Below are positions 8,648 through 16,880 of a stretch of DNA of 45,382 nt, piece by piece; the first letter of the stretch is position 1; every line of letters begins with the position of its first letter. The translations under genes and the position numbers were made by a program. The notes beneath the pieces are model-generated. The model did not search any database. It saw only the letters and a list, made by a program, of their open reading frames with translations, and had not been told where the DNA came from. The DNA lies in assembly GCA_964384205.1 (NCBI GenBank), contig CAYLKS010000021.1:1-45382 (forward strand), written 5' to 3'. Origin of the DNA: CAYLKS01 sp964384205 [NCBI: uncultured bacterium] (GTDB lineage: Bacteria; JAGOEH01).

Positions 8648-9510
8648 TATACAAGCCACCTTTGTATAAGTTCTTCTAAATTAATTAAATTATATTCTAT
8701 TAATTCAAATACTTCGTCAAATTTCAAGTTTAATATTTTTAAGGCTTTAGGAGAAAGTTTCACATCTTTTTTATCAATTTTATATCCATATCCGGCGGCA
8801 AGTGAAAGTAAATCTGCTATATGAATTATAGCACTTTGTTTTAAAGTATTAGCAGGGGCATCTTCGGGATTATGATGATATTTAATAGTAAGTACTATTT
8901 CTTCTGGAAAATTCCAATTTTTTAATATTAATCCTCCAATTTCAGCATGGTCTGTAGCTATAATCTTTCTTTCTAAGTTTAGGATATAATTTTCATTTAT
9001 ACTATTTTTTTCATCAAATAAAATTATGTTTTGAGATGATAAATAGTTATCAATACATATTTTGCCGATATCTATAACTAATCCTGTTATAAAAGATTTG
9101 CTTTTAAAGGAAGGATATTTATGAGACGAAAGGTATTCTGCAATAATAGCTGTACTTAATGAGTGTTTCCATAGTTCTCTTGCATTAATTTTATATGAAT
9201 TTAGATCTTTATTTAATTTTGTTTTAATCAGTTCAATATGCGCTATTTTTTTTACTGTATTTATTCCTACTCGTTTTACGGCTTCTGCGATTGATGCTGT
9301 ACTTTGATTATATCCGTAATATGCTGAATTTGCTAATCTTAATAAATTTACAGATAGGCTTTGATTATAAGCTATTTCTTTTTCTAATTTATTAAAATTA
9401 CTATTTTCATCATTTAAAAGTTTTATAAGTTTTTGTAAATTAGTAGGAATAGGAGGAAATTTTTCTATAAATGATATAAAATTTTTGTTGAGATTTGCGC
9501 TTAAGTTCAT
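8647..9510 (-). CDS. HDOD-domain signalling protein
   Basis: A 287-residue protein consisting of one HDOD domain, a helical relative of HD phosphohydrolases used in bacterial regulation. The family pattern is clear: FPPIPTNLQKLIKLL near the N-terminus, NLLRLANSAYYG, IAEAVKRVGINTVKKI, LWKHSLSTAIIAEYLS, ATDHAEIGGLILKNW and IKYHHNPEDAP. I prefer the ATG at 9510 over a TTG 9 bases further out. It leads the RodZ-like gene with a stop/start overlap. Its promoter is divergent from that of the aminotransferase gene and shares a palindrome with it. HDOD proteins generally lack the full metal-binding HD set and act through protein contacts; its target is unknown. Confidence 0.87.
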   Translation of the reverse strand: MNLSANLNKNFISFIEKFPPIPTNLQKLIKLLNDENSNFNKLEKEIAYNQSLSVNLLRLANSAYYGYNQSTASIAEAVKRVGINTVKKIAHIELIKTKLNKDLNSYKINARELWKHSLSTAIIAEYLSSHKYPSFKSKSFITGLVIDIGKICIDNYLSSQNIILFDEKNSINENYILNLERKIIATDHAEIGGLILKNWNFPEEIVLTIKYHHNPEDAPANTLKQSAIIHIADLLSLAAGYGYKIDKKDVKLSPKALKILNLKFDEVFELIEYNLINLEELIQRWLV

Positions 9511-9530
9511 ATTTCCCAATTTTTTTATTT

Positions 9531-9558
9531 AATATATAAAAAAATAATATATTGTCAA
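9531..9558 (-). promoter_or_regulatory. Promoter for HDOD-rodZ unit
   Basis: Minus-strand TTGACA (9558-9553), 16-base spacer, TATATT (9536-9531). The -35 box is the left arm of a palindrome shared with the opposite promoter. The leader before the ATG at 9510 would be about 14 bases. Confidence 0.6.
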
Positions 9559-9581
9559 TAAAAAACTTTATTTATTGACAA
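9552..9581. promoter_or_regulatory. Inverted repeat joining two divergent -35 boxes
   Basis: TTGTCAATAAA (9552-9562) and TTTATTGACAA (9571-9581) are perfect 11-base inverted copies separated by 8 bases. Each arm contains the -35 hexamer of one of two divergent promoters. A regulator binding here would control both genes; it may also be just two consensus -35 boxes with matching flanks. Confidence 0.5.
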
Positions 9582-9603
9582 AAGATATTAATAAAATTAT
9601 ATT
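9575..9603 (+). promoter_or_regulatory. Promoter for the DegT-family aminotransferase gene
   Basis: TTGACA (9575-9580), exactly 17 bases, TATATT (9598-9603). The predicted start is near 9610, directly before a 12-base perfect palindrome TTGTTTAAACAA (9612-9623) in operator position, then the ribosome binding site AGGAGATAAGG and the ATG at 9645. Confidence 0.75.
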
Positions 9604-9644
9604 ATTTCAAATTGTTTAAACAAATTTAAAAATAGGAGATAAGG

Positions 9645-10880
9645 ATGAAGAAGTTAGCTATAAATGGAGGAAATCCAATAAGGACAAGTTCATATTATAA
9701 TTGGCCTGATGTGAATATGACAAAGATGGAAGAGGCTTTAAAACGAGTGTTATATAGTAAAAAATGGGGAAGTTTGCATGGTCAGGAAACATCTCAATTT
9801 GAACATGAATTTGCAAATTATCAAGATGCTAAATTTGGTATTGCCTGTAATAGTGGCACTACAGCTTTGGAAATTGCATTAGAATCTGTGGGCATCGGTA
9901 GAGGAGATGAGGTAATTGTGCCTGCTTACACTTTTATAGCATCTGCTTCAGCTATTTTAGCGGTGAGAGCTATTCCTGTTTTTGTAGATATCTCTCTGGA
10001 ATCTTATACAATTGATATAAATGATTTAAAAAATAAACTTACAGAAAATACAAAAGCTATTTTGCCTGTTCATATTGGTGGTAGGCCAGCAGATATGGAT
10101 GAAATTTTAAATATAGCCGCAAAGTATAATCTTTATGTTATTGAAGATGCTGCTCAGGCCTGGGGTAGTTCTTATAAAAATAGAAAAGTTGGGGCTATCG
10201 GAGATATGGGGACATTTAGTTTTCAATCTTCTAAGAATATCACTTCTGCTGAAGGAGGAATAATTTTAACTAATAATGAAGATTATGCCAAGATGGCAAA
10301 ATCTCTTGTAAATTGCGGAAGAAAAGAAGATGGCATCTGGTACGCTCATTATTTCTCAGCAGGTAATTATAGGATAACTGAATTTCAAACTGCATTATTA
10401 AGAGAACAATTGAAAGAATATGAAAAATCATTAGAAATTCGACGAAAAAATGCTATGGTTCTTAATAAATTTTTTATGGATATTGAAGGATTTACTCCGA
10501 TACCTATAGATGATGATTATAGAAGTTCAGTTCATTTATATATTTTAAGATATGATAAAACAAAATTTGAAAATTTAGATAAATTAAAATTTATTGAAGC
10601 ATTAAAATCAGAAGGGATTCCTGTATCTCCGGGGTATTCATTGCCTTTATATAAGCAACCGATATTTACCGAAGGAATGTTTTATAAAGATGGGTGTCCT
10701 TTTTATTGTGTAGAAAGCAAAATTGATTATAAAAATGTATATTTACCGAATACCGAACGAGCATGTAATGAGGAAGCAATCTGGATACCTCAGTGGGTAA
10801 TGCTTACAGATGATAAAGGAATTAATGATATAAAAAATGCTTTTTTAAAAGTAGTTGAAAATTATAAAGAATTATTATAG
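9645..10880 (+). CDS. DegT/DnrJ/EryC1/StrS-family PLP aminotransferase
   Basis: A 411-residue pyridoxal-phosphate enzyme of the family that transaminates keto-sugars (or makes AHBA-type precursors). Visible marks are FGIACNSGTTALEIALESVGIGRGDEVIVPAYTF near residues 65-100, the PLP-binding Asp in YVIEDAAQAWGSSY, and the Schiff-base segment FSFQSSKNITSAEGG with Lys197. The ending YLPNTERACNEEAIWIPQW is also typical. It has a strong promoter and AGGAG. The next gene starts 5 bases after its stop. No nucleotide-sugar dehydratase is adjacent, so the substrate is open; similarity to AHBA-synthase-type members is possible. Probably cytoplasmic. Confidence 0.88.
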   Translation: MKKLAINGGNPIRTSSYYNWPDVNMTKMEEALKRVLYSKKWGSLHGQETSQFEHEFANYQDAKFGIACNSGTTALEIALESVGIGRGDEVIVPAYTFIASASAILAVRAIPVFVDISLESYTIDINDLKNKLTENTKAILPVHIGGRPADMDEILNIAAKYNLYVIEDAAQAWGSSYKNRKVGAIGDMGTFSFQSSKNITSAEGGIILTNNEDYAKMAKSLVNCGRKEDGIWYAHYFSAGNYRITEFQTALLREQLKEYEKSLEIRRKNAMVLNKFFMDIEGFTPIPIDDDYRSSVHLYILRYDKTKFENLDKLKFIEALKSEGIPVSPGYSLPLYKQPIFTEGMFYKDGCPFYCVESKIDYKNVYLPNTERACNEEAIWIPQWVMLTDDKGINDIKNAFLKVVENYKELL

Positions 10881-10885
10881 TCAAT

Positions 10886-12685
10886 ATGCAATGGTATGAA
10901 AATTTAACTATTACAGAAGATGGATTATATAGTTATAAAAATTTAGATTTTTTTATAATAGAATCCAGTAATTTTTATTTTACCACTATTATTAGAAAAT
11001 TAATTTTAAAGAATAATTATTCTGCTGTTGCATTAGATATAGAAGATTTTCTTTATGATGATTTAATAGAAGGCGTAAAACAATTGCCCAAAATCCAACT
11101 TTTATATTTTGGTAATAATTACGTACTTTTAGAGCCAACAAATCCTTATATTGAAGCTATTAGAACATCACTTGAACAAAATATTAAGTTATATTTTTAT
11201 CGATATGATTTTTTTGATTATACTAAAATAAGATTGTTTGAAAGGCCGACAAAAGTAATTGATAAAATAGGAAATGCTTTGTATCACAATATTTTTTTTA
11301 CAAAAGAGCCAGAAGTTTTAAAGGAATCTTTTATTCCATGGCATAATGCAGGATATTTGAATTTTATAAGCAGTGAAGAAAAAAAAGTTTTGGTATTGGT
11401 TAATTCAATAGAATTTCAAACTATGTTTAAAGCTTTGTTGCATGGTGGTGAGTATGTTAAAAATAATAAAAATCTGGAAGTACATTTTTTTCAAATAGAT
11501 AATTTATTTCATTCTTTTGTTTCTAATGAATTTCCTTATTTTGTATATTTGTACGAAAAGTTAAGAAAAAGTAACCAGGATATATCACTTTTTTCATTAT
11601 TGTTAAAAAATTTTAGAAATTATCTTATAGCTCATAAAAAAAAGATAATGAATAAGAATATTGATTTATCTTTTTATAAATTAACAAAGACATTAAACTA
11701 TGCATTTAAGCTTGCTTATCAGGATGGAGTGACAGAACCTGATTTGTATAATTTATTGAAATCTTTTAAGATGTTTTATGATGATGAAATTAGCATAGCT
11801 TTTTTAAGTTTTTCCGTATCAAATCCATTTAATCCTTTTAGAATAAAAAAAGATAAAAAATATTTAGATTTGTTAGATGAAATTTTGGAAAATAAAAGGA
11901 TAAGTTATTTCCCATATCCAGAGAAGATTTATAAGCTCATAAAATTCAAAAGCCCGCCACCAGAACCCAAAATTAAAGAGTGGAAGGCACAATGGGATAG
12001 AAGCCAAAATATCGTATCCTGGCCTCCAGAGGATATTCAAATAGAAAAATTCAGAAAATATATTTTTGTAAATGCTTTGAGAATGTCTAATATTGCAGTT
12101 AAGAAAGTAGAAGAGTTTAGAGGTTCATTAAAAGATGGTATAGATTTTAGGGAGACTTTGAGAAAGTTTTATACTGGTAAAATTTTTGTTAAAGAGGAGC
12201 CTAACATAAAGGGCAAGGTTGGTGCAAAAATTTTAATTTTTGATGATGATTTTGAGAAGTATCCTTATAAATCAACGTGGTATGCTGAACATTTATACGA
12301 ATCTACATTGTGTTTTTATTCAACAGATCCTGAAAAAAATATTGTAGGTCCTGGTATTGGCAAAAGTTATTATGGTGGTTTGCTTATGATTTATCCACCA
12401 ATTTATTTTCCGAATATATGGGAGGATTATTTTTTTTCAAAATTAAGAAACCCGGTGGAGGTATTGCTTCTGGCAAGTTTTATTTATTCAAAAGATAAGT
12501 ATGTTGTATTTATTAGCAAAGATCATCCACAACAGCATTATTACAAGTGGGCTAATAAATATAATAAAGTTTTAGTTTTTATCTCCATTTCAGATTTTTC
12601 ATCTTCGACTATTGAAAAAATACGTGTTTTCCATGTTTTAAAAGACAAAAATCTGCGAAGAATAGCAGGCAATTTTATTGAATAA
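10886..12685 (+). CDS. Large uncharacterised protein, 599 residues
   Basis: I do not recognise this protein with confidence. It is soluble (no signal peptide or membrane helix) and rich in aromatic residues. The N-terminal part has alternating strands and helices (FFIIESSNFYFTTIIRKLI, then SAVALDIEDFL), with a faint resemblance to TraB/ChaN/DUF5682-like openings. The middle (about 200-330) is helical. The last ~220 residues look most conserved: SWPPEDIQIEKFRKYI, EEFRGSLKDGIDFRETLRK, ILIFDDDFEKYPYKSTW, GPGIGKSYYGGLLMIYPP and IEKIRVFHVLKDKNLRR. Acidic and glycine-rich loops there suggest an enzyme active site, but I cannot name one. It sits 5 bases behind the DegT-type aminotransferase, without an evident ribosome binding site, so it is probably coupled to it, and 19 bases before an NlpC/P60 gene. 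Confidence 0.75.
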   Translation: MQWYENLTITEDGLYSYKNLDFFIIESSNFYFTTIIRKLILKNNYSAVALDIEDFLYDDLIEGVKQLPKIQLLYFGNNYVLLEPTNPYIEAIRTSLEQNIKLYFYRYDFFDYTKIRLFERPTKVIDKIGNALYHNIFFTKEPEVLKESFIPWHNAGYLNFISSEEKKVLVLVNSIEFQTMFKALLHGGEYVKNNKNLEVHFFQIDNLFHSFVSNEFPYFVYLYEKLRKSNQDISLFSLLLKNFRNYLIAHKKKIMNKNIDLSFYKLTKTLNYAFKLAYQDGVTEPDLYNLLKSFKMFYDDEISIAFLSFSVSNPFNPFRIKKDKKYLDLLDEILENKRISYFPYPEKIYKLIKFKSPPPEPKIKEWKAQWDRSQNIVSWPPEDIQIEKFRKYIFVNALRMSNIAVKKVEEFRGSLKDGIDFRETLRKFYTGKIFVKEEPNIKGKVGAKILIFDDDFEKYPYKSTWYAEHLYESTLCFYSTDPEKNIVGPGIGKSYYGGLLMIYPPIYFPNIWEDYFFSKLRNPVEVLLLASFIYSKDKYVVFISKDHPQQHYYKWANKYNKVLVFISISDFSSSTIEKIRVFHVLKDKNLRRIAGNFIE

Positions 12686-12704
12686 TTAGAGGAGGGAGAA
12701 TATT

Positions 12705-13853
12705 ATGTTGAAGAAGTCAATTTTTGTTGTTTTGTTTGCTGTTTTGTTTTTGTTTTGTAATAATTCCGATCAATTGAAGAAAGCACAGGTATATATAAAT
12801 TCTATAAAACAACAATTTGTTCCTGATACGAGGGTTGCAGTTTTTAATATAGATGTAAAGAAGATTGATAATAAAATAGTATTTACAGGAGAGACAGATC
12901 AGGATACAGTATTAAAATTAGTAAATTTGTTTGCTAAAAAAGAGTTTCAGGATTATGTTGTTGATATTAATTTATTGCCAGATAAAAAATTGAATGATAG
13001 TATTTATGGTATTGTTAGAGTTTCTGTGTTAAATATGAGGAGGGAACCAGATTTTAGCGCTGAATTATTAAGTCAGGCATTAATGGGAATGGTTGTTAAA
13101 GTATTGAAGTATAAAGATGGATTTTATTATATTCAGACACCGGATAAATATTTAGGATGGGCATCAAGTTCAGGTATAGTAAGAAAAACAGAAAAAGAAA
13201 AAAATGATTATTTAAATAGTAAACTATTATTTTATATAAAAAGAGAAGGCTGGATTGTAGATTCCTTATTTGATTATTCGAGGCCGGTATGTGATATTGT
13301 AGCTGGTTCAAAGATAAAATTTTTATCTAAGAATAAGGGATGGATAAAGGTAGAATTGGCGGATAATAGAATTGGATATGTTAAATCTGGCGAAGTTGTT
13401 GATTATGAGAAATGGCAGAGGACAACAAAAGCCACTCCTGAGGATATTATAAAAACAGCATTTAAATTTAAGGGAGTGCCTTATTTGTGGGGAGGCACTT
13501 CAAGTAAAATGTTGGATTGTAGTGGATTTGTAAGAACAGTATTTATGTTAAATAACATAATGTTACCAAGAGATGCAAGTCAGCAGGTGCTTATTGGAAA
13601 AGAAATTCCAATAACAGAAGATTTTAAGGAGTTACATCCGGCAGATCTTTTATTTTTTGGTTTTTATGATTCGGTAAGGCATAAAGAGAGAATAACGCAT
13701 GTTGGGATTTATATTGGAGATTGTAAATTTATTCATGAATCTGGTATGGTTAAGGTTAATTCTTTATGTAAGGATAGTGCAGATTATAGTGAATATCGTA
13801 GAACTCATTTAAGACATGTTAAAAGGGTATTAAATGTTTTAAAAAAGGAATGA
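12705..13853 (+). CDS. NlpC/P60 peptidoglycan endopeptidase with SH3-like domains
   Basis: A 382-residue exported cell-wall hydrolase. The N-terminus is a signal sequence ending in LFLFCNN, a lipoprotein-like but non-canonical lipobox. Residues about 20-95 form a BON-like or unknown small domain. Two SH3-type segments follow, one with IVRVSVLNMRREPDFSAELL and one with KIKFLSKNKGWIKVEL. The catalytic NlpC/P60 domain spans about 240-375, with Cys272 in MLDCSGFVR, His332 in THVGIYIG and His344 in FIHES, the expected Cys-His-His set. YLWGG and LPRDASQQ are typical. Family members cut D-Glu/mDAP-type peptide bonds. It has GAGGAGGGAG before the ATG. A symporter gene follows immediately. Confidence 0.9.
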   Translation: MLKKSIFVVLFAVLFLFCNNSDQLKKAQVYINSIKQQFVPDTRVAVFNIDVKKIDNKIVFTGETDQDTVLKLVNLFAKKEFQDYVVDINLLPDKKLNDSIYGIVRVSVLNMRREPDFSAELLSQALMGMVVKVLKYKDGFYYIQTPDKYLGWASSSGIVRKTEKEKNDYLNSKLLFYIKREGWIVDSLFDYSRPVCDIVAGSKIKFLSKNKGWIKVELADNRIGYVKSGEVVDYEKWQRTTKATPEDIIKTAFKFKGVPYLWGGTSSKMLDCSGFVRTVFMLNNIMLPRDASQQVLIGKEIPITEDFKELHPADLLFFGFYDSVRHKERITHVGIYIGDCKFIHESGMVKVNSLCKDSADYSEYRRTHLRHVKRVLNVLKKE

Positions 13854-13859
13854 TTGATT

Positions 13860-15350
13860 ATGATTTTTATTATTTCTGTAGTTATTTATTTATCAGTTTT
13901 GTTGGGTGTTGGTTTTTACAAATCAAAATTTGTAAAAACTGGAGATGATTTTGTAGTTGCGGGTAGGCAGGCGAGTTTTTGGATGCTTGCTGGTTCATTG
14001 GTTTGTACATGGATAGGTTCGGGCAGTTTGTTTGGTTCCGCAGGACTTGCATTCAAGAGTGGTTTCTCTGAATTATGGTTCTCTTCTGGTGCGTGGTTAG
14101 GCATTTTATTTATATCTACCATTGCTTATAAAGTGAGGAAGATTAGTCAATATACTTTAACAGATATTTTAGAAAAAAGGTATAATAGAACAGCAAAAAT
14201 TTTGGGTACTATTACTATTATTATTTCGTATATGGTTATTACAGGGTATCAGTTCAAAGGTGGTGGCAGGCTTTTATCGATCATAACCAATGGAAGTATT
14301 TCGCCGGAATTAGGAACAGCACTAACTGCTGTTTTTATTATTTCGTTTACGTTGCTTGCTGGCATGGTTTCTATAATGAGTATAGATATTATAAATGGAA
14401 TTGTTATGATATTGGCTATTTTTATTTCTTTACCTATGTTAATTGTTAAAAATGGTGGGGCAGGTACATTATTAAATAATATAAAAATGAATTTCCCTGA
14501 TAGATTAGATATAATGGGAGGACATGATCCGATATGGGTCATTGGGCTTATATTACCGACTCTTTTATTATTATTAAGTGAAAGTTCTATCTATCAAAAA
14601 TTTTCTTCTGCAAAGGATCCAAAGACAGCAAAAAAGGCAGTTATTGGTATGCTTACAGGTGTTATTTTAATAGAAGTTGCGATGGCATCTCTTGCTGTAG
14701 TAGGTTTTGCTCTTTATATGAAAGATCCTCGTTTTTGGATTAATGGAGAGATAGGGAATATTATTAATCAAGCTAAAGCAGAAGAAATTATATTAAGATT
14801 GGGTTTTGAAAAATTGCCTTTATGGGCGGGGCTTCTTTTAATTAATTCAGGAGTAGCTATTATTATCTCGACTGGGAATACTTTTCTTATGGTGACATCT
14901 ACTAATACAGTGAGAGATTTGCTTCAGCCGATATTTAAGTTTTCTAATGAGAAAATTGTTAAAATTCAAAGATATACAATTGCTGGTTTAGGAATATTAG
15001 CATATCTTTTAGTAACACAATTTCAAACTATTTTAGAGATGGCATTTATTGCATATACAATGATAGGAGCATCTTTAACGCCGGCTTTACTTGCGACTTT
15101 TTTCTGGAAAAGGGTTACCACAAAGGGAGGTGTGGCTTCTATTTTAGCTGGAATGTTAACTACTGTTTTGTTTGTTATAATTAATAAAATTTTAATATAT
15201 AAAAGCTTGACATATTCTTTTTTAGGTATTAAATTTCCTATCAGTACGGATTATATTGCTATACCGGCTTTCTTTTTTTCTATGTTATTTTTAATTTTTG
15301 TAAGCCTTATGACAGAAAAAGAAGATAAATGGCGATTATTTTTTGATTAA
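13860..15350 (+). CDS. Sodium:solute symporter (SSS family)
   Basis: A 496-residue membrane transporter with about 13 hydrophobic helices. It has the SSS features GDDFVVAGRQASFWMLAGSLVCTWIGSGSLFGSAG near the start, ITGYQFKGGGRLL, and LLINSGVAIIISTGNTFLMVTSTNTVRDL around residue 330, where the sodium-site Ser/Thr residues lie. I use the ATG at 13860, which is 9 bases after AAGGA; the TTG at 13854 is too close. It follows the NlpC/P60 gene by 6 bases and precedes a PAS kinase by 12 bases. Substrate is not readable; the family carries proline, pantothenate, sugars and carboxylates. The kinase next door suggests sensing of the transported solute. Confidence 0.9.
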   Translation: MIFIISVVIYLSVLLGVGFYKSKFVKTGDDFVVAGRQASFWMLAGSLVCTWIGSGSLFGSAGLAFKSGFSELWFSSGAWLGILFISTIAYKVRKISQYTLTDILEKRYNRTAKILGTITIIISYMVITGYQFKGGGRLLSIITNGSISPELGTALTAVFIISFTLLAGMVSIMSIDIINGIVMILAIFISLPMLIVKNGGAGTLLNNIKMNFPDRLDIMGGHDPIWVIGLILPTLLLLLSESSIYQKFSSAKDPKTAKKAVIGMLTGVILIEVAMASLAVVGFALYMKDPRFWINGEIGNIINQAKAEEIILRLGFEKLPLWAGLLLINSGVAIIISTGNTFLMVTSTNTVRDLLQPIFKFSNEKIVKIQRYTIAGLGILAYLLVTQFQTILEMAFIAYTMIGASLTPALLATFFWKRVTTKGGVASILAGMLTTVLFVIINKILIYKSLTYSFLGIKFPISTDYIAIPAFFFSMLFLIFVSLMTEKEDKWRLFFD

Positions 15351-15362
15351 AAGGAGACATCC

Positions 15363-16517
15363 ATGGAAAAAATAATTATTTCATCTATTGGCAGGAGTAT
15401 TTTGAATAGCATATCTTCTGGTATTATTATTTTGAATAATTCTGGAAAAATAATTTTTGCAAATAGATCTGCATATAAAGAATATCATATTCCTTCTTCA
15501 AAGGAAGTTATCTCCAGGCATTACAAAGAAGTATTATCTGAAGAAATTTCCCAGGAAATAGAAAAGGCTATTGAAGAAGTTAAAATTGGTAGTTTATATA
15601 GAATAGATCAGATAAAATTTTATGATAATGGGATGGAAGTTTTTTTCGGTGCTACTGTATATCCTTTATTTAATGAATGGTCTGAATTAATTGGTTTTAT
15701 AGTAAATGGCAAGGATATTACTAAAATTATTTTAGAGAGTGAGGAAAAAAAGAAATTAAAGGAATTAAATGAAAAGCTGAATCTTATTATTGAAAATTTT
15801 AAAAAACAGAATGAAGAACTAAATAGCGCCGTTAATAGAAGTGAAAATATAATAAAAACAGTGTTTTCAACTTTATCATCCCCTATAACTAAACTTTTAA
15901 GCTTAATTGATGATTTAGATAATATAAAGTCATTAGATGAACTTGAAGATATAAAAAAGGGGTTTAAGGATTTTGTAACAACTTTTATGTATTTAAAAGA
16001 AGAATTTGCTCAATATACATCTTTTTCTGTGGGAAGTAATAAAAAGACGGAATATATAAATATAGCAAATATTTTAGATATAGTGATAAAAGATTTAGAA
16101 TCTGAGATAAAAAATAAAGGTATAGAATTAAAGATTAATTTGCAATATAGTGATAAAAAGTGTTTGTTGACTTCAAAAGAAGATACTATTTTAGTATTTA
16201 AAAATATTTTATCAAATGCAATTCATTATTCTAAGGAGAATGGAATTGTAGAAATTGAAGATAGATTCTGGGAAGGATATTATTTTATAGTAATAAAAGA
16301 TTATGGAATAGGTATTAGACAGGAAGAGTTAAAAAATATTTTTACGCCGTTTTATAGAGGAGAGGAGTCAATAAAAATGGCAAAAGGAATCGGTTTAGGC
16401 TTAACAATAGCAAAGATGATAATAGAAGAGATGGGTGGTGCAATAGAAGTTGAGTCAGAATATGGTAAAGGCACAACAGTAACATTTTATTTTAAAGCTT
16501 ATGATTGCAATAAATAG
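15363..16517 (+). CDS. PAS-domain sensor histidine kinase lacking the usual phospho-His
   Basis: A 384-residue cytoplasmic protein. An N-terminal PAS domain (about 12-122) includes GIIILNNSGKIIFANRSA and GFIVNGKDIT. A coiled linker (about 124-165) and a dimerisation-like helix pair (about 160-220) follow. The C-terminal HATPase domain (about 230-380) is well kept: N box NILSNAIHYS (Asn285), G1 box DYGIGI (Asp313), G2 box KGIGLGLTIA. In the helix where HisKA proteins carry the acceptor His, the sequence reads FSTLSSPITKL (168-178); the Pro is present but no His. The only His residues are 42, 53 and 288, none in that helix. It may use another residue or act as a pseudokinase. It overlaps the receiver gene by 17 bases. 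Ribosome site AAGGAG. Confidence 0.85.
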   Translation: MEKIIISSIGRSILNSISSGIIILNNSGKIIFANRSAYKEYHIPSSKEVISRHYKEVLSEEISQEIEKAIEEVKIGSLYRIDQIKFYDNGMEVFFGATVYPLFNEWSELIGFIVNGKDITKIILESEEKKKLKELNEKLNLIIENFKKQNEELNSAVNRSENIIKTVFSTLSSPITKLLSLIDDLDNIKSLDELEDIKKGFKDFVTTFMYLKEEFAQYTSFSVGSNKKTEYINIANILDIVIKDLESEIKNKGIELKINLQYSDKKCLLTSKEDTILVFKNILSNAIHYSKENGIVEIEDRFWEGYYFIVIKDYGIGIRQEELKNIFTPFYRGEESIKMAKGIGLGLTIAKMIIEEMGGAIEVESEYGKGTTVTFYFKAYDCNK

Positions 16518-16878
16518 AAAAATACTTGTTGTAGAAGATGATGCTTATTTGAGATTTATTTATAAAAAGAGTATTGAAACTAAATTAGGCTTTGAGGTAA
16601 AAACAGCTGGAACATGGAGGGAAGGTAAGGCTTTTTTTTTGCATCAGATTTTTGATTTAATTATTCTGGACTTAGGGTTACCTGATGTTTCTGGCATAGA
16701 TGTTTTAAAAGAGATTAGAGAATTAAAGTCTGAGCAAAAAGTTCTTGTAGCATCCGCTTATGGTACAAAAGAAAATATTTTATTATTAGCAAAATATAAA
16801 GCAAATGGTTTTATTGTTAAACCATTTACAATGGAAATGCTTATTAGTAAGATAAAAAATGTACTGGGAGTTAAATAA
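16501..16878 (+). CDS. Single-domain response regulator (CheY-like receiver)
   Basis: A 125-residue receiver domain with no output domain. All key residues are visible: the acidic pair in ILVVEDD, the phospho-acceptor Asp in FDLIILDLGLPDVSG, the Ser in VLVASAYG, and the Lys in FIVKPFT. Its start ATG lies inside the kinase gene (17-base overlap) with no clear ribosome binding site, indicating translational coupling. With no DNA-binding domain it must signal by protein contact or as a phosphorelay intermediate. The TPR protein encoded 2 bases downstream is a possible partner, by context only. Confidence 0.92.
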   Translation: MIAINRKILVVEDDAYLRFIYKKSIETKLGFEVKTAGTWREGKAFFLHQIFDLIILDLGLPDVSGIDVLKEIRELKSEQKVLVASAYGTKENILLLAKYKANGFIVKPFTMEMLISKIKNVLGVK

Positions 16879-16880
16879 TT

